Shown here: positions 1-9,934 of the stretch, piece after piece
Position numbering within the stretch: position 1 is the stretch's first letter
Layout of the letters: each line of letters begins with the position of its first letter
From: Allomuricauda sp. CAU 1633
GTDB taxonomy: Bacteria > Bacteroidota > Bacteroidia > Flavobacteriales > Flavobacteriaceae
Direction: 5' to 3'
NCBI RefSeq assembly: GCF_017313225.1
Contig: NZ_JAFLNE010000003.1
Coordinates: 248,001-312,000 of the forward strand
Length of the DNA: 64,000 nucleotides
Translations under genes and position numbers: made by a program
The notes under the pieces: model-generated
Seen by the model: the letters and a program-made list of their open reading frames with translations, nothing else
What the model was told of the DNA's origin: nothing
The model's database searches: none

Positions 1-494
1 TCTACACGCAAATGGCACGTTGGAGTTTTAACCTGCAAATCTACTTTTTAAACAGCCGCTATCGCCAAATTCTAAAAATTAGGGAAACGGGAAAAAATGT
101 AATCCAAGATCGGACCATTTATGAAGATGCCCACATTTTTGCCCCCAACCTGCATGCCATGGGGTTGATGACCAACCGCGATTACGAAAATTACAAAGGG
201 CTGTTTGAGCTAATGGAAAGTTTGGTTCAACCACCCGATCTTTTAATCTATCTGCGTAGTTCCATTCCCAATTTGGTCAACCAAATCCATAAGCGCGGGC
301 GGGATTATGAAAATTCCATTTCCATTGACTACCTCAGCCGCTTGAACGAACGCTACGAAGCTTGGGCCAACACCTACGAAAAGGGCAAGTTGCTCATCTT
401 TGAAGTGGACAACCTTAATTTTGTGGATGAACCCGAAGATTTGGGCAAAGTAATCAATCGTATTGATGCTGAGATTCACGGGTTGTTTGAGTAA
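1..494 (+). CDS. Deoxynucleoside kinase (dNK family), 5'-truncated by the window edge
   Basis: This enzyme phosphorylates deoxyribonucleosides, probably deoxyadenosine or deoxyguanosine, for the cytosolic salvage pathway. The frame is open from base 3, with codons for Y-T-Q before the first ATG at 12, so that ATG is internal. The N-terminal P-loop and roughly the first 45 residues lie outside the window. What remains matches the family: WSFNLQIYFLNSRY, then DRTIYEDAHIFA (substrate-site Asp-Arg), LLIYLRSSIPNLVNQIHKRGRDYE (the Arg-rich lid) and SYLSRLNERYEAW-type sequence. The family call is firm from these blocks. Substrate preference cannot be decided without the missing N-terminus. Confidence 0.9.
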   Translation, partial: YTQMARWSFNLQIYFLNSRYRQILKIRETGKNVIQDRTIYEDAHIFAPNLHAMGLMTNRDYENYKGLFELMESLVQPPDLLIYLRSSIPNLVNQIHKRGRDYENSISIDYLSRLNERYEAWANTYEKGKLLIFEVDNLNFVDEPEDLGKVINRIDAEIHGLFE

Positions 495-595
495 AATTCA
501 AACCAAAACTTCCACCCTTCGCCCTTTTCCCATCATAATTCGGTGGATATCGGTATATTTAATTGCTGTATGAAATTCCCAGTAGTCAAAAATTC

Positions 596-1636
596 ATGAA
601 AGCTTTAGTGTACGAAAACTTTGAAGGTGTATTGAGTATTCAATCTGTGCCAGACCCTACGCCCAGCGATTATGGCGTGGTGGTAAAAGTGGAAGCTACC
701 GGACTTTGCCTGAGCGATTGGCATGGGTGGATGGGGCATGACCCCGACATTAAACTACCTCATGTCCCCGGTCATGAATTGGCGGGCACTGTAGCAGCCA
801 TCGGAAAAAATGTTGCAAACTTTAACATTGGTGACCGCGTTACTGTACCCTTTGTCTGCGGATGTGGCACTTGTGGCGAATGCAAATCGGGCAACCACCA
901 AGTGTGTGACCATCAATCGCAACCCGGTTTTACGCACTGGGGTTCCTTTGCAGAATATGTGGCTCTAGATTATGCAGACACCAATTTGGTCAAAATTCCT
1001 AACGAAATCACCTATGAAACCGCGGCTATTTTAGGTTGCCGATTTATCACTGCATTTAGGGCTGTTGTGGAACAAGGAAAAGTAACCGGTGGGCAATATG
1101 TGGCCGTGCATGGCTGCGGAGGGGTTGGGCTTTCGGCCATTATGATTGCAAATGCATTGGGAGCACATGTTATTGCCGTTGACATCAATGATGATACCTT
1201 ATCCCTCGCGAAAGAACTGGGAGCTGTGGACACCGTTAATGCCCAAAAAAGTGCGGATGTTGTGGCCGAGGTCAAAGCATTGACCCATGGTGGCGCACAT
1301 GTATCGCTTGATGCGTTAGGAAATCCAACCACCTGTTTCAACTCCATTGCCAATCTTAAAAAACGGGGCAAGCATATTCAAGTGGGATTAATGACCGGAG
1401 ACCACAAACATCCTAAAGTTCCTATGGATATGGTGATTTCCAATGAACTGGAAGTCCTCGGAAGCCACGGTATGCAAGCCTTTAAATATCCAGAAATGCT
1501 GGAAATGATTCGAACAGGGAAACTCAACCCTCACAAACTCATAGAACGTACCATCACTTTGGAAGATGCCATCACTGCGCTTCCAAATATGCATAACTTT
1601 GAAAATAAAGGTGTACTGGTCATCAACTCATTTTAA
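596..1636 (+). CDS. Zinc-dependent alcohol dehydrogenase, MDR superfamily
   Basis: A cytosolic NAD(P)-dependent medium-chain dehydrogenase of 346 residues. Catalytic zinc ligands are visible as C38, H60-E61 and C148. The structural zinc lobe is C90, C93, C96 and C104. The dinucleotide fold has GCGGVG at 173-178, followed by an acidic VDIND at about 195-199 that favours NAD. An in-frame TTG at 563 would add eleven residues, but the family normally begins MKALVYE, so the ATG at 596 is chosen. The serine hydrolase gene follows after 18 bases and may be cotranscribed. The substrate is not evident; primary or secondary alcohols are typical for the family. Confidence 0.93.
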   Translation: MKALVYENFEGVLSIQSVPDPTPSDYGVVVKVEATGLCLSDWHGWMGHDPDIKLPHVPGHELAGTVAAIGKNVANFNIGDRVTVPFVCGCGTCGECKSGNHQVCDHQSQPGFTHWGSFAEYVALDYADTNLVKIPNEITYETAAILGCRFITAFRAVVEQGKVTGGQYVAVHGCGGVGLSAIMIANALGAHVIAVDINDDTLSLAKELGAVDTVNAQKSADVVAEVKALTHGGAHVSLDALGNPTTCFNSIANLKKRGKHIQVGLMTGDHKHPKVPMDMVISNELEVLGSHGMQAFKYPEMLEMIRTGKLNPHKLIERTITLEDAITALPNMHNFENKGVLVINSF

Positions 1637-1654
1637 ATCAACAAAACCAACCAC

Positions 1655-2923
1655 ATGAAAACAAAACATTTCAACAAACTACCATTACTTGCAATTGTAT
1701 TTTTTGTTCACATCAACCTTTCTGCGCAGCAATTGACCCAAGTTCCCTCGGAAGAAGTGGGCCTATCTTCGGAACGACTTAATGTGCTTACCGAAACCTT
1801 TCAAGATTATGTGGATGATGGAAAACTATCAGGAGCTGTTGCTCTTGTTGCCCGAAAAGGTAAAGTGGCCTATTTTGAATCCTTTGGAAAGAGCGACATG
1901 GAAAGTAACACACCCATGGCGAAAAATTCCATTTTCCGGATTGCCTCACAGACCAAGGCCATTGTGAGTGTTGGCGTGATGATTCTTCAAGAAAGGGGCA
2001 AATTGCTGATTACCGACCCCGTAGGGAAATATATACCGGCCTTTATGAAAACCAAAGTGGCGGTTGCAAAAGATGATGGTTCCTATGACATTGTTGATGC
2101 CGACAGACCCATTACCATTCGTGATTTGCTTACCCATACCTCTGGGGTTGCCTATGGCGGTGGAATTGCCAAAGATTTATGGGAAGAAGCCAAAATCCAA
2201 GGTTGGTATTTTGCGGATCGGGACGAACCTATTCAGGCTACGGTAAACCGAATGGCAGCACTTCCATTTGAATCGCAGCCCAGAGAAAAATTTGTGTATG
2301 GCTACAACACCGATATTTTGGGAGCCTTAATTGAAGTGGCTTCAGGAGAACCCTTGGATGTTTTCTTGAAAAAGAACATCCTTGACCCTATTGGCATGAC
2401 CGATACCCATTTTTATCTTCCCCAAGACAAAAGAGAACGTTTGGCTACGGTATACTCTACCACGGAAAACGGGTTGGAGCGTGCTCCAAATCCCGGTGGT
2501 ATGGTGGGCCAAGGCGCTTATGTGGACGGACCAAGAAAAAGCTTCTCCGGAGGTGCAGGTTTTTTGAGTACGGCCATGGACTATGCCAAATTTTTACAAA
2601 TGATGCTCAACAAAGGTGAGTTCAATGGGAATCGTATTATTTCTCGCAAAACCGTAGAATTGATGACTACCAATCATCTCCCTTTTCCGCTTAATGAAGG
2701 GCAAGGTTTTGGATTAGGCTTTTCTACCGTAGAAGACTTGGGACTTCGTGGCACCTTGGGTTCTGAAGGTGAATTTGCTTGGGGTGGTGCCTACCATTCC
2801 ACTTATTGGGCCGACCCCAAAGAGGAAATGCTAGTGGTATATTTCACCCAATTGATTCCGGCCAGAAATATTGATGATCATGGAAAACTAAGAGCTCTAG
2901 TTTATCAGGCATTGACCGATTAA
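1655..2923 (+). CDS. Secreted serine hydrolase, class C beta-lactamase-like fold
   Basis: A 422-residue exported protein with a signal peptide ending near SAQQ (residue 26). It belongs to the beta-lactamase/esterase superfamily (penicillin-binding-like serine hydrolases). The nucleophile motif SxxK is S98-Q-T-K101, and YGYN at 215-218 sits where the Tyr motif is expected. A conserved HTSG follows at about 161-164, and a WGGAYHS segment near the C-terminus replaces the usual KTG. These features suit an esterase or D-aminopeptidase-like enzyme better than a true antibiotic-degrading beta-lactamase, but the substrate is unknown. It lies between the alcohol dehydrogenase and a DUF6090 gene on the same strand, with short gaps. 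Confidence 0.9.
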   Translation: MKTKHFNKLPLLAIVFFVHINLSAQQLTQVPSEEVGLSSERLNVLTETFQDYVDDGKLSGAVALVARKGKVAYFESFGKSDMESNTPMAKNSIFRIASQTKAIVSVGVMILQERGKLLITDPVGKYIPAFMKTKVAVAKDDGSYDIVDADRPITIRDLLTHTSGVAYGGGIAKDLWEEAKIQGWYFADRDEPIQATVNRMAALPFESQPREKFVYGYNTDILGALIEVASGEPLDVFLKKNILDPIGMTDTHFYLPQDKRERLATVYSTTENGLERAPNPGGMVGQGAYVDGPRKSFSGGAGFLSTAMDYAKFLQMMLNKGEFNGNRIISRKTVELMTTNHLPFPLNEGQGFGLGFSTVEDLGLRGTLGSEGEFAWGGAYHSTYWADPKEEMLVVYFTQLIPARNIDDHGKLRALVYQALTD

Positions 2924-2929
2924 GGCATT

Positions 2930-3619
2930 ATGATCAGAAAAGTATTTAAAAAAATCAGCTGGAAATATGCACTTGGAGAGATTCTACTGATTTTCATTGG
3001 TATCACCGCGGCAATTTGGTTCAATAACTGGAACGAATCCCAGAAATCCCAAAAAATTGAAATCCGCTCGCTGCAGGAAGTCGCCAACGCTGTTAACCAA
3101 GATTTGGAAGATATCGAGGAAAATATATTCGGGTTCACCCAAAGGGTGAAATTATATAGCCTTCTTATGGAACATATGGAGAAGGACATTCCCCTTACCG
3201 AAGAGCTTGAGAAAAGATTACCATTCTTTATGGGAACCAGTATTTTTTTCTCCAATTCAGGCCCTTATGAAACCTTAAAATCCAGAGGTATGGAAATTAT
3301 TGCCAACGATAGCATCCGACTAGAGATTTCGTTGTATTATGATTTTGAATATGAGAAAATCCAATCTTCCGAAAAAGAACATTACCAGCATTTTCAAGAT
3401 TATATAAAACCTACGTTGATGCTTAATTTTGAGTTTATCAACCACAAACCTGTTCCCTTGGATTATGAAAAATTGATGAACGATTTCGAGTTTAAACAAA
3501 CGATTTATTGGGCGCTTGTAACGGACAGTTATATGTTGAGCCTTTATGAAAACTTAAAACAAAAAGGGATTTCCCTACGGGAAAACCTCAATGCTGAAAT
3601 TACTCGATTGAAGAGTTAG
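2930..3619 (+). CDS. DUF6090 family membrane-anchored protein
   Basis: A 229-residue protein with the DUF6090 signature at its N-terminus: a basic stretch, then WKYALGEILLIFIGITAAIW as the single membrane segment, then FNNWNESQ. The rest is helical and charged and probably lies outside the cytoplasm. The family is widespread in Bacteroidota and has no known function. The gene starts 6 bases after the serine hydrolase stop, so translation is likely coupled. A second, divergent member lies at 58719-59483. No catalytic motif is visible. Confidence 0.85.
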   Translation: MIRKVFKKISWKYALGEILLIFIGITAAIWFNNWNESQKSQKIEIRSLQEVANAVNQDLEDIEENIFGFTQRVKLYSLLMEHMEKDIPLTEELEKRLPFFMGTSIFFSNSGPYETLKSRGMEIIANDSIRLEISLYYDFEYEKIQSSEKEHYQHFQDYIKPTLMLNFEFINHKPVPLDYEKLMNDFEFKQTIYWALVTDSYMLSLYENLKQKGISLRENLNAEITRLKS

Positions 3620-3765
3620 CTACACTTTCATGTGTAAGTATCAGATATTTTCTTCCATTCCCTCACCCAAACCACCCGTTCCCTAATTATGGGTTTCATT
3701 CGGTTGATTTTCAACGTAGTTTTCAAATAATAACTCCGCCCATTGCGGCCAAAAATTTGAAAATT

Positions 3766-4479
3766 ATGGAACTCAAGAAAAATCCAAATCTGGAATTGAA
3801 ACGAAACAACACCCTTTATTTTTTTATTGGGATGGCTGTGATATTGCTCCTAGCCTACTTAGCCTTGGAATGGAAAACGTATTATTCAACAGATGCATGG
3901 GACAATGCAGGCCTAAAAATTCAGGATGAACTTATCGAGGAAGTACCCCTGACTTTTCAGAAACTACCAACCCCACCACCAAAAATTCAAGCACCACCAG
4001 CAATTGAAATTGCCAAAGATGATGAAGAAGTGGTTGAAACAGTCATTGAATCTACCGAAAGCAATGAGGATACCGAAATTACACCCCTTGAAAGTATCGA
4101 AGTCGCCGAGACGGATGAGCCTGAAATAGTGCCATGGATAAGCATTGAAAATGCTCCTGTTTTTCCAGGATGTGAGGTCATCTCCAATGAAGATGAGAAG
4201 AAAGCCTGTTTTCAGCAGATGATGCAAAAACACATTCAAAAACACTTCCGATACCCTGAACCTGCCCAAGAAATGGGGTTGCAGGGTCGGGTCAACATCA
4301 TTTTCACCATTCAAAAGGACGGTAGCATCGGTGATGTACAAATGCGAGGACCCCATGAAATTTTGGAAAAAGAAGCGGCCAGAATTATATCCAAACTCCC
4401 AAAAATGACCCCAGGAAAGCAACGTGGCAATCCAGTAAAAGTGCCTTTTTCCATTCCTATAACATTTAAATTGCATTAA
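3766..4479 (+). CDS. Energy transducer TonB family protein
   Basis: A 237-residue inner-membrane protein. One membrane segment (LYFFIGMAVILLLAYLAL) lies near residues 17-35, followed by a Pro-rich and acidic periplasmic linker and a C-terminal TonB domain of about 95 residues ending SIPITFKLH. The domain carries the usual YPEPAQEMGLQGRVNIIFTI block. TonB transmits proton-motive force from ExbB/ExbD to outer-membrane receptors; no exbBD is in the window. An in-frame TTG at 3757 exists but the ATG at 3766 is preferred. Its C-terminal domain is clearly paralogous to that of the gene at 22722-23906 (shared GPHxxLEKEAxRII and LPKMTPGKQ). Confidence 0.88.
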   Translation: MELKKNPNLELKRNNTLYFFIGMAVILLLAYLALEWKTYYSTDAWDNAGLKIQDELIEEVPLTFQKLPTPPPKIQAPPAIEIAKDDEEVVETVIESTESNEDTEITPLESIEVAETDEPEIVPWISIENAPVFPGCEVISNEDEKKACFQQMMQKHIQKHFRYPEPAQEMGLQGRVNIIFTIQKDGSIGDVQMRGPHEILEKEAARIISKLPKMTPGKQRGNPVKVPFSIPITFKLH

Positions 4480-4480
4480 A

Positions 4481-4553
4481 GTCACATCGAGCGCAGTCGA
4501 GATGCATGGAAACGCATACTACTTAATAGGTTCTCGACTGCGCTCGAACTGAC
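4481..4553. repeat. REP-like inverted repeat, core TCGAGCGCAGTCGAGA
   Basis: Two inverted arms begin just after the TonB gene stop. The left arm (4481-4504) starts GTCACATCGAGCGCAGTCGA. The right arm (4531-4553) carries the reverse complement of the 16-base core and ends ACTGAC, which matches the GTCA at the left end. The loop is about 27 bases. The same core occurs again at 21811. Its placement and symmetry fit a dispersed extragenic palindrome, and it may also end transcription from the TonB gene. Confidence 0.8.
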
Positions 4554-4639
4554 CATGAACTCTCCAAAACAAGAAGACTTTTCCATCGTTTGGCTATTTT
4601 TAGTAGTTTAGAGGGCACTACATTTTAAACCAAACTAAC

Positions 4640-6754
4640 TTGAAAACACTCCGATTTATCCTTTTTATGCTGCCCCTAGGCCTATTTTTTTTAGCTTGTC
4701 AGCCCTCAAAAGAACAAGTAAAAAAAGACTATACCACTTGGTCATCCTATCTGGGTGGCCCGGACCGAAACCATTACTCCACCTTATCACAAATCAATAA
4801 GGAGAATGTAAAGAACCTGAAAATGGCATGGTCCTATTCGGCCAAGGACAGTGGTCAAATGCAAATGAACCCTATTGTGATCGATACCATGATGTATGGG
4901 GTAACGGCTGCCCTTCGAGCTGTGGCCATTCATGCAGGAACTGGAAAAGAGTTATGGCGTTTTGGAGATTCCCTTCGCCTAAATTTATCTACTAGCAGGG
5001 GTGTTTCGTACTGGTCCAAAGGAGAGGACAAACGAATTTTATACACAGCAGGGCCCAATTTGTATGCCATAAATGCTTTGACGGGCAAACCCATTTCGTC
5101 TTTCGGCGAAAATGGAAAAATAGACCTTCATTCAGGGATGCCCGATTCTGCAAAAAACAAGTTTTTGATTTCCAATACGCCTGGAACCGTGTATAAGGAT
5201 TTAATCATTATGCCGGTTCGCGTTGGGGAAGATGTGGGTTCTGCTCCGGGCAATATCATGGCCTTTAATATTATCACTGGAACAGTTGAATGGGTTTTTC
5301 ACACCATTCCGCATCCCGATGAAGAAGGATACGATACTTGGGAAAATAAAGACGCCTACCAAAGAGATATCGTTGGGGCGGCCAACAACTGGTCCGGAAT
5401 GTCGCTCGATGAAGAAACTGGGATTGTTTACATCCCCACAGGTTCCGCATCACCGGATTTTTACGGTGGATTACGGAATGGCTCCAACCTGTTTGCCAAT
5501 ACGTTGTTGGCCTTAAATGCCGAAACCGGGGAACGCATTTGGCATTTTCAGTTGATTCACCATGATGTTTGGGACCGAGACCTTCCTGCCCCACCCAACC
5601 TCATCACGGTAGAACGAGACGGAAAGAAAATTAAAGCAGTCGCCCAAGTCACCAAACAAGGTTACGTCTATGTTTTTAATCGTGCTACCGGAGAACCGCT
5701 GTTTGATATTGAAGAAGTTCCCGTTCCAGCTTCCACTTTGGATGGCGAAGAAGCATGGCCTACCCAACCTATTCCCGTAAAACCAAAGCCCTTTGCCAGA
5801 TTGGCCAAGGATTTAACAGAAGCTGATGTAAGTCCGTATGCGGAAAATAAAGAGGAGCTTCAAGAAATTATCCGCAATATGGATAGACGGGAATTTGCAC
5901 CTCCCAGCCTTGCAACCAATGTGCTTTTTCCGGGGCTTGATGGTGCCGCTGAATGGGGAGGTGCTGGTGCCGACCCAGAGGATGGCATCATTTATGTCAA
6001 TTCCAATGAAATTCCCTGGTACTTGCAGATGGTGGAAAACGAAATGGTTACCGAAGAAGCCCCTTTGGGAGAACTGGTGTATAATCGTTACTGTGTGATT
6101 TGCCACCAGAAAGACCGAAAAGGAATGGCGGCTAGTGGGTATCCTTCTCTCATCAACATCAAAGATTCTAAGACCAAAACGGAAGTTTCTGAGTTGATTG
6201 CCAACGGAAAAGGCATGATGACCGGATTTCCACAAATTCCCGAAGATGAAAAAGAGGCGTTGCTCCAATTTCTTTTTGATGAAAAAAGCGAGATGGTCAC
6301 CCAAGATGCTTCTGAAGCCTACCCACTTCCCTATAAGTTCAAGGGCTACACGCGATTTCAGGATAGCAAAGGCTATCCCGCGATAAGTCCACCATGGGGT
6401 ACCCTACATGCCATAGACTTAAATACTGGCGACTTTTTATGGTCCATTACTTTGGGTGATATACCCGAAGCCCGAGCAGAGGGTGACCCCATAACAGGAA
6501 CACAGAACTATGGAGGTCCCGTGATCACCGAAAATGGATTATTGTTCATTGCTGCTACCATAGACGGGCATTTAAGGGCTTTTGACAAGCAAACCGGAGA
6601 ACTGCTTTGGCAATACAAATTGCCCGCTCCCGCCTTTGCTACACCTACCATGTATGAGGTCAATGGAAAACAGTATATCGCTGTGGCCTGCGGTGGTGAA
6701 AAACTGGGCACAAAACCGGGAGATCAAATTGTTGCCTTCGCACTGGAAGATTAA
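4640..6754 (+). CDS. PQQ-type quinoprotein dehydrogenase lipoprotein with internal cytochrome c domain
   Basis: A 704-residue periplasmic quinohaemoprotein that oxidises an alcohol or sugar and passes electrons to its own haem. The N-terminus is a lipoprotein signal with lipobox LACQ (Cys20). Propeller blades follow, with typical blocks such as WHFQLIHHDVWDRDLPAPPN and AVAQVTKQGYVYVFNRATG. A single c-haem motif C485-V-I-C-H489 lies in an insert of about 80 residues, after which the propeller resumes (YGGPVITENGLLFIAATIDG). The best start is a TTG at 4640, which gives the basic MKTLR n-region; the next Met is residue 10. The substrate is not evident. Glucose-dehydrogenase-like membrane quinoproteins are the nearest type I recognise. 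Confidence 0.88.
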   Translation: MKTLRFILFMLPLGLFFLACQPSKEQVKKDYTTWSSYLGGPDRNHYSTLSQINKENVKNLKMAWSYSAKDSGQMQMNPIVIDTMMYGVTAALRAVAIHAGTGKELWRFGDSLRLNLSTSRGVSYWSKGEDKRILYTAGPNLYAINALTGKPISSFGENGKIDLHSGMPDSAKNKFLISNTPGTVYKDLIIMPVRVGEDVGSAPGNIMAFNIITGTVEWVFHTIPHPDEEGYDTWENKDAYQRDIVGAANNWSGMSLDEETGIVYIPTGSASPDFYGGLRNGSNLFANTLLALNAETGERIWHFQLIHHDVWDRDLPAPPNLITVERDGKKIKAVAQVTKQGYVYVFNRATGEPLFDIEEVPVPASTLDGEEAWPTQPIPVKPKPFARLAKDLTEADVSPYAENKEELQEIIRNMDRREFAPPSLATNVLFPGLDGAAEWGGAGADPEDGIIYVNSNEIPWYLQMVENEMVTEEAPLGELVYNRYCVICHQKDRKGMAASGYPSLINIKDSKTKTEVSELIANGKGMMTGFPQIPEDEKEALLQFLFDEKSEMVTQDASEAYPLPYKFKGYTRFQDSKGYPAISPPWGTLHAIDLNTGDFLWSITLGDIPEARAEGDPITGTQNYGGPVITENGLLFIAATIDGHLRAFDKQTGELLWQYKLPAPAFATPTMYEVNGKQYIAVACGGEKLGTKPGDQIVAFALED

Positions 6755-6760
6755 CCGCAT

Positions 6761-6789
6761 AAAAAAACCACGCCAAGGCGTGGTTTTTT
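6761..6789. terminator. Bidirectional rho-independent terminator
   Basis: The stem CCACGCC/GGCGTGG has a two-base loop centre and is flanked by an A-run on the left and a T-run on the right. It therefore works on both strands between the converging dehydrogenase and pyrophosphatase genes. Confidence 0.9.
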
Positions 6790-6815
6790 CAGCTTTTGAT
6801 TTTTAAAAGCGAGCG

Positions 6816-9218
6816 CTAATTCTTTGCCTTAGCACTTTTATATTGTTGGATCATTTGCTCCAATTCTTCTTTGGAACCGGCTTCAAACTCTTTTACTTCA
6901 TCCATAACCTCTCCACCATCCTCATAGCTTGAAGTTACGATTGCTTTGTAAGCTCCCTCAGCCGTGTTACTGATTTCCACCGTAAACTTTTTCTCGATGG
7001 TCTTGGTTTCCTTCATGCCCTCCTCAGAAATGGTGATGACGTTTCCATTTTCCTTAACCATGCTCAATTCATCTCCTGATGACATGCTCACCAAACTTGG
7101 CGCGATGACCAAGGCCACAACGGACATCAACTTCAACAAAATATTTAGGGAAGGACCAGAAGTGTCCTTAAAAGGATCACCAACCGTATCACCTACTACA
7201 GCAGCTTTGTGGGCATCGGAACCTTTACGACCTTCACTCTCGATAGTCTTTTTCGCGTTATCCCATGCACCACCGGCATTGGATTGGAAAATGGCCATCA
7301 ACACACCAGCCGTGGTGACACCAGCCAATAAACCACCCAACATTTCAGCACCACCGATAAAACCAATGGCAACAGGAACAGCAATCGCCAATAAACCTGG
7401 CAATACCATTTCCTTGATGGATGCTTGTGTGGATATGGCTACACATTTTTCGTACTCAGCAACACCATCGGCAGCATCAAATATTTTTCTATCCGCTTCG
7501 GAAGCCTTGGAAATATCGGAATCGTATTTACGCATCACTTCCAAAGCTGCTTTGAGTTGAGGAATATCCCGAAACTGTCGACGAACTTCTTCAATCATGG
7601 CCATAGCCGCTCTTCCTACAGCATTCATTGAAAGTGCAGAGAATACGAAAGGAAGCATACCTCCAATCAAAAGTCCGGCCATAATATCGGGTTGTGACAC
7701 ATCGATGGATTGAACACCAGCAGTCTTCATAAAAGCAGCAAATAACGCTAAGGCCGTTAACGCGGCAGAAGCAATCGCAAATCCTTTACCAATGGCGGCA
7801 GTGGTGTTTCCTACAGCATCCAATTTATCGGTACGCTCACGAACTTCACTGGGCAGTTCAGCCATCTCGGCGATTCCACCAGCATTATCGGAAATAGGTC
7901 CATAGGCATCAACGGCCAACTGGATTCCTGTATTGGCCAACATACCCACGGCTGCAATGGCGATTCCATATAGACCTGCAAAATGATGTGATACCAAAAT
8001 CGCGGCAGCAATCAATATAATAGGAATAGCAGTAGACATCATACCCACACCCAAACCAGCAATGATATTTGTAGCAGAACCCGTTTCTGACTGACGCACA
8101 ATTGAGTTAACCGGTTTTTTTCCTGTTCCTGTATAATATTCAGTGACCTTACCTACCAACAATCCGGCTACTAGTCCGGCAATGGTAGCCCAGAAAACAC
8201 CCATGGCAGAATATTCCTTTCCAGCCTCCACCCAAGATTCGGGCAACATGGCATTTATAATAAAATAAGAAGCAACCAACATGAGTCCAGCTGAACCAAA
8301 CTCACCAATGTTCAAAGCGGTCTGTGGATTTCCTCCATCTTTCACTTTCACAAAGAATGTTCCAATAATCGACATTACAATTCCAATGGCAGCCAATGCC
8401 AAAGGCAAGTATACGGCACCTAAACCATCAAAGGCAGCTTGAAACTCTGGCAACCCAGCAAAAACAGCACCCAATACCATGGTACCAATAATGGATCCCA
8501 CATAGGATTCAAAAAGGTCAGCACCCATACCGGCAACATCCCCAACGTTATCCCCAACGTTATCTGCAATGGTAGCAGGATTCAACGGGTGATCTTCAGG
8601 AATACCAGCTTCCACCTTACCTACAAGGTCTGCGCCAACATCTGCAGCTTTGGTATAGATACCCCCACCCACACGGGCAAAAAGGGCTATGGATGATGCA
8701 CCCAAGGAAAAACCGGAAAGTACATTCAATACTTCACCAAGTTCCCAGCCTTGTCCGCTGTATATCATAAAAAGTCCACTTAAACCAAGAACTCCAAGAC
8801 CTACAACACCAAGACCCATTACAGCACCGCCGGCAAAAGCCACTTCCAAGGCCTTACCTAGAGAAGTACGGGCAGCATTTGTGGTTCGAACATTAGCTTT
8901 TGTAGCTACTTTCATTCCGATGAAACCTGCCAAAGCTGAACAAATGGCCCCAACAATAAAGGAGACGGCCACCATACCGTTCGAACCTGCTTCGTTACTC
9001 CCTTTGAAGAACAACAAAACGGCTACGGCGATGACGAATATGCTCAATATTTTATATTCCGCTTTTAGAAATGACATTGCCCCATCTGCAATGTTCTTGG
9101 CGATTCTTGCCATTTTATCGTCCCCAACTTCCTGTTTTGAGACCCATACGTTCTTCACAAACACGTACAGTAAGCCCAGGATACCAAATGCGGGCAAAAA
9201 TTTCACAATTAAATCCAT
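6816..9218 (-). CDS. hppA: Membrane-bound ion-pumping pyrophosphatase, K+-dependent type
   Basis: An integral membrane pump of 800 residues with about 16 helices that couples PPi hydrolysis to export of H+ and/or Na+. Catalytic blocks include [11 protein letters not shown] at 193-203 with the following [19 protein letters not shown], and the C-terminal [22 protein letters not shown]. The segment [10 protein letters not shown] has Ala where K+-independent enzymes have Lys, so it belongs to the K+-dependent class; H+ versus Na+ specificity cannot be settled by eye. After the last helix the protein carries a charged tail of about 85 residues rich in Glu and Lys, which many homologues lack. The soluble pyrophosphatase gene lies directly upstream on the same strand. 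Confidence 0.96.
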   Translation of the reverse strand: MDLIVKFLPAFGILGLLYVFVKNVWVSKQEVGDDKMARIAKNIADGAMSFLKAEYKILSIFVIAVAVLLFFKGSNEAGSNGMVAVSFIVGAICSALAGFIGMKVATKANVRTTNAARTSLGKALEVAFAGGAVMGLGVVGLGVLGLSGLFMIYSGQGWELGEVLNVLSGFSLGASSIALFARVGGGIYTKAADVGADLVGKVEAGIPEDHPLNPATIADNVGDNVGDVAGMGADLFESYVGSIIGTMVLGAVFAGLPEFQAAFDGLGAVYLPLALAAIGIVMSIIGTFFVKVKDGGNPQTALNIGEFGSAGLMLVASYFIINAMLPESWVEAGKEYSAMGVFWATIAGLVAGLLVGKVTEYYTGTGKKPVNSIVRQSETGSATNIIAGLGVGMMSTAIPIILIAAAILVSHHFAGLYGIAIAAVGMLANTGIQLAVDAYGPISDNAGGIAEMAELPSEVRERTDKLDAVGNTTAAIGKGFAIASAALTALALFAAFMKTAGVQSIDVSQPDIMAGLLIGGMLPFVFSALSMNAVGRAAMAMIEEVRRQFRDIPQLKAALEVMRKYDSDISKASEADRKIFDAADGVAEYEKCVAISTQASIKEMVLPGLLAIAVPVAIGFIGGAEMLGGLLAGVTTAGVLMAIFQSNAGGAWDNAKKTIESEGRKGSDAHKAAVVGDTVGDPFKDTSGPSLNILLKLMSVVALVIAPSLVSMSSGDELSMVKENGNVITISEEGMKETKTIEKKFTVEISNTAEGAYKAIVTSSYEDGGEVMDEVKEFEAGSKEELEQMIQQYKSAKAKN

Positions 9219-9278
9219 AGTTTGTAGTTATTTAAGATTTTTTTTAATGGCAGCTAATGTAGTAAAATACGAAGTAAT

Positions 9279-9312
9279 AAAAAAAATGCGCTTTTGATTA
9301 TTAAAAGCGCAT
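9279..9312 (-). terminator. Rho-independent terminator after ppa
   Basis: On the minus strand a 10-bp stem, ATGCGCTTTT with AAAAGCGCAT, is followed by a T-run. It separates the ppa transcript from hppA, so hppA probably has its own promoter in the 60 bases beyond the T-run. Confidence 0.85.
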
Positions 9313-9332
9313 AAATTCCACGTCTGTGTTAT

Positions 9333-9860
9333 CTATATAGTATAGGTTCGTTTCTTTTTGTGCTCACTTTCCTCATAGCGTTTTACACATTCATGATAAA
9401 TGGCTATGGCCTCATTGACATCGCCCCAACCTCCGGTATCAACCTTCTTCTTTTCCAGGTCTTTGTACACTTGAAAAAAGTGCTCTATTTCTTTTAATCT
9501 ATGCGGGTTTAATTCGCTGATATCATCTCTTTTGCTCCAAATAGGATCCGATACGGGCACACAAATCAATTTTTCATCTGGCCCTTTCTCATCTGTCATG
9601 TGGAAAACCCCCACGGGTTTCACCTCCATCACCACCATAGGGTATGTGGGTTCAGTTCCTAATACCAAAACATCCAATGGGTCATGATCCAAAGCTAAAG
9701 TCTCTGGCACAAAGCCATAATCACCGGGATACATCATGGAAGAAAAGAGGGTTCGATCAAACCTGATCTTATGTAGGGTAAAATCGTATTCGTACTTGTT
9801 TCGGCTACCTTTTGGAATTTCAATCAATACATCGAAAGTAACGGGTTCTTTTTTGGACAT
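9333..9860 (-). CDS. ppa: Soluble inorganic pyrophosphatase, family I
   Basis: A cytosolic Mg2+-dependent enzyme of 175 residues that hydrolyses PPi to two phosphates and pulls biosynthetic reactions forward. Family I blocks are present: EIPKGSRNKYEYD, YPGDYGFVPETLALDHDPLDVLVLG (the signature with the metal-binding aspartates) and KLICVPVSDP. It lies upstream of hppA but is separated from it by a terminator, so the cell has both a heat-releasing and an energy-conserving way to clear PPi. Confidence 0.96.
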   Translation of the reverse strand: MSKKEPVTFDVLIEIPKGSRNKYEYDFTLHKIRFDRTLFSSMMYPGDYGFVPETLALDHDPLDVLVLGTEPTYPMVVMEVKPVGVFHMTDEKGPDEKLICVPVSDPIWSKRDDISELNPHRLKEIEHFFQVYKDLEKKKVDTGGWGDVNEAIAIYHECVKRYEESEHKKKRTYTI

Positions 9861-9934
9861 TTTTGAAGTTTTGTTTTTGCAAAAATAGCCCGTATTACTG
9901 GAAAAGGGTAAGGAAATTGGTGTTTTTCCTTTAA

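Noticed and set aside
1655..2923. Antibiotic-resistance beta-lactamase
   Set aside because: SxxK is present but the KTG-type motif is replaced, so a general serine hydrolase is the safer call.
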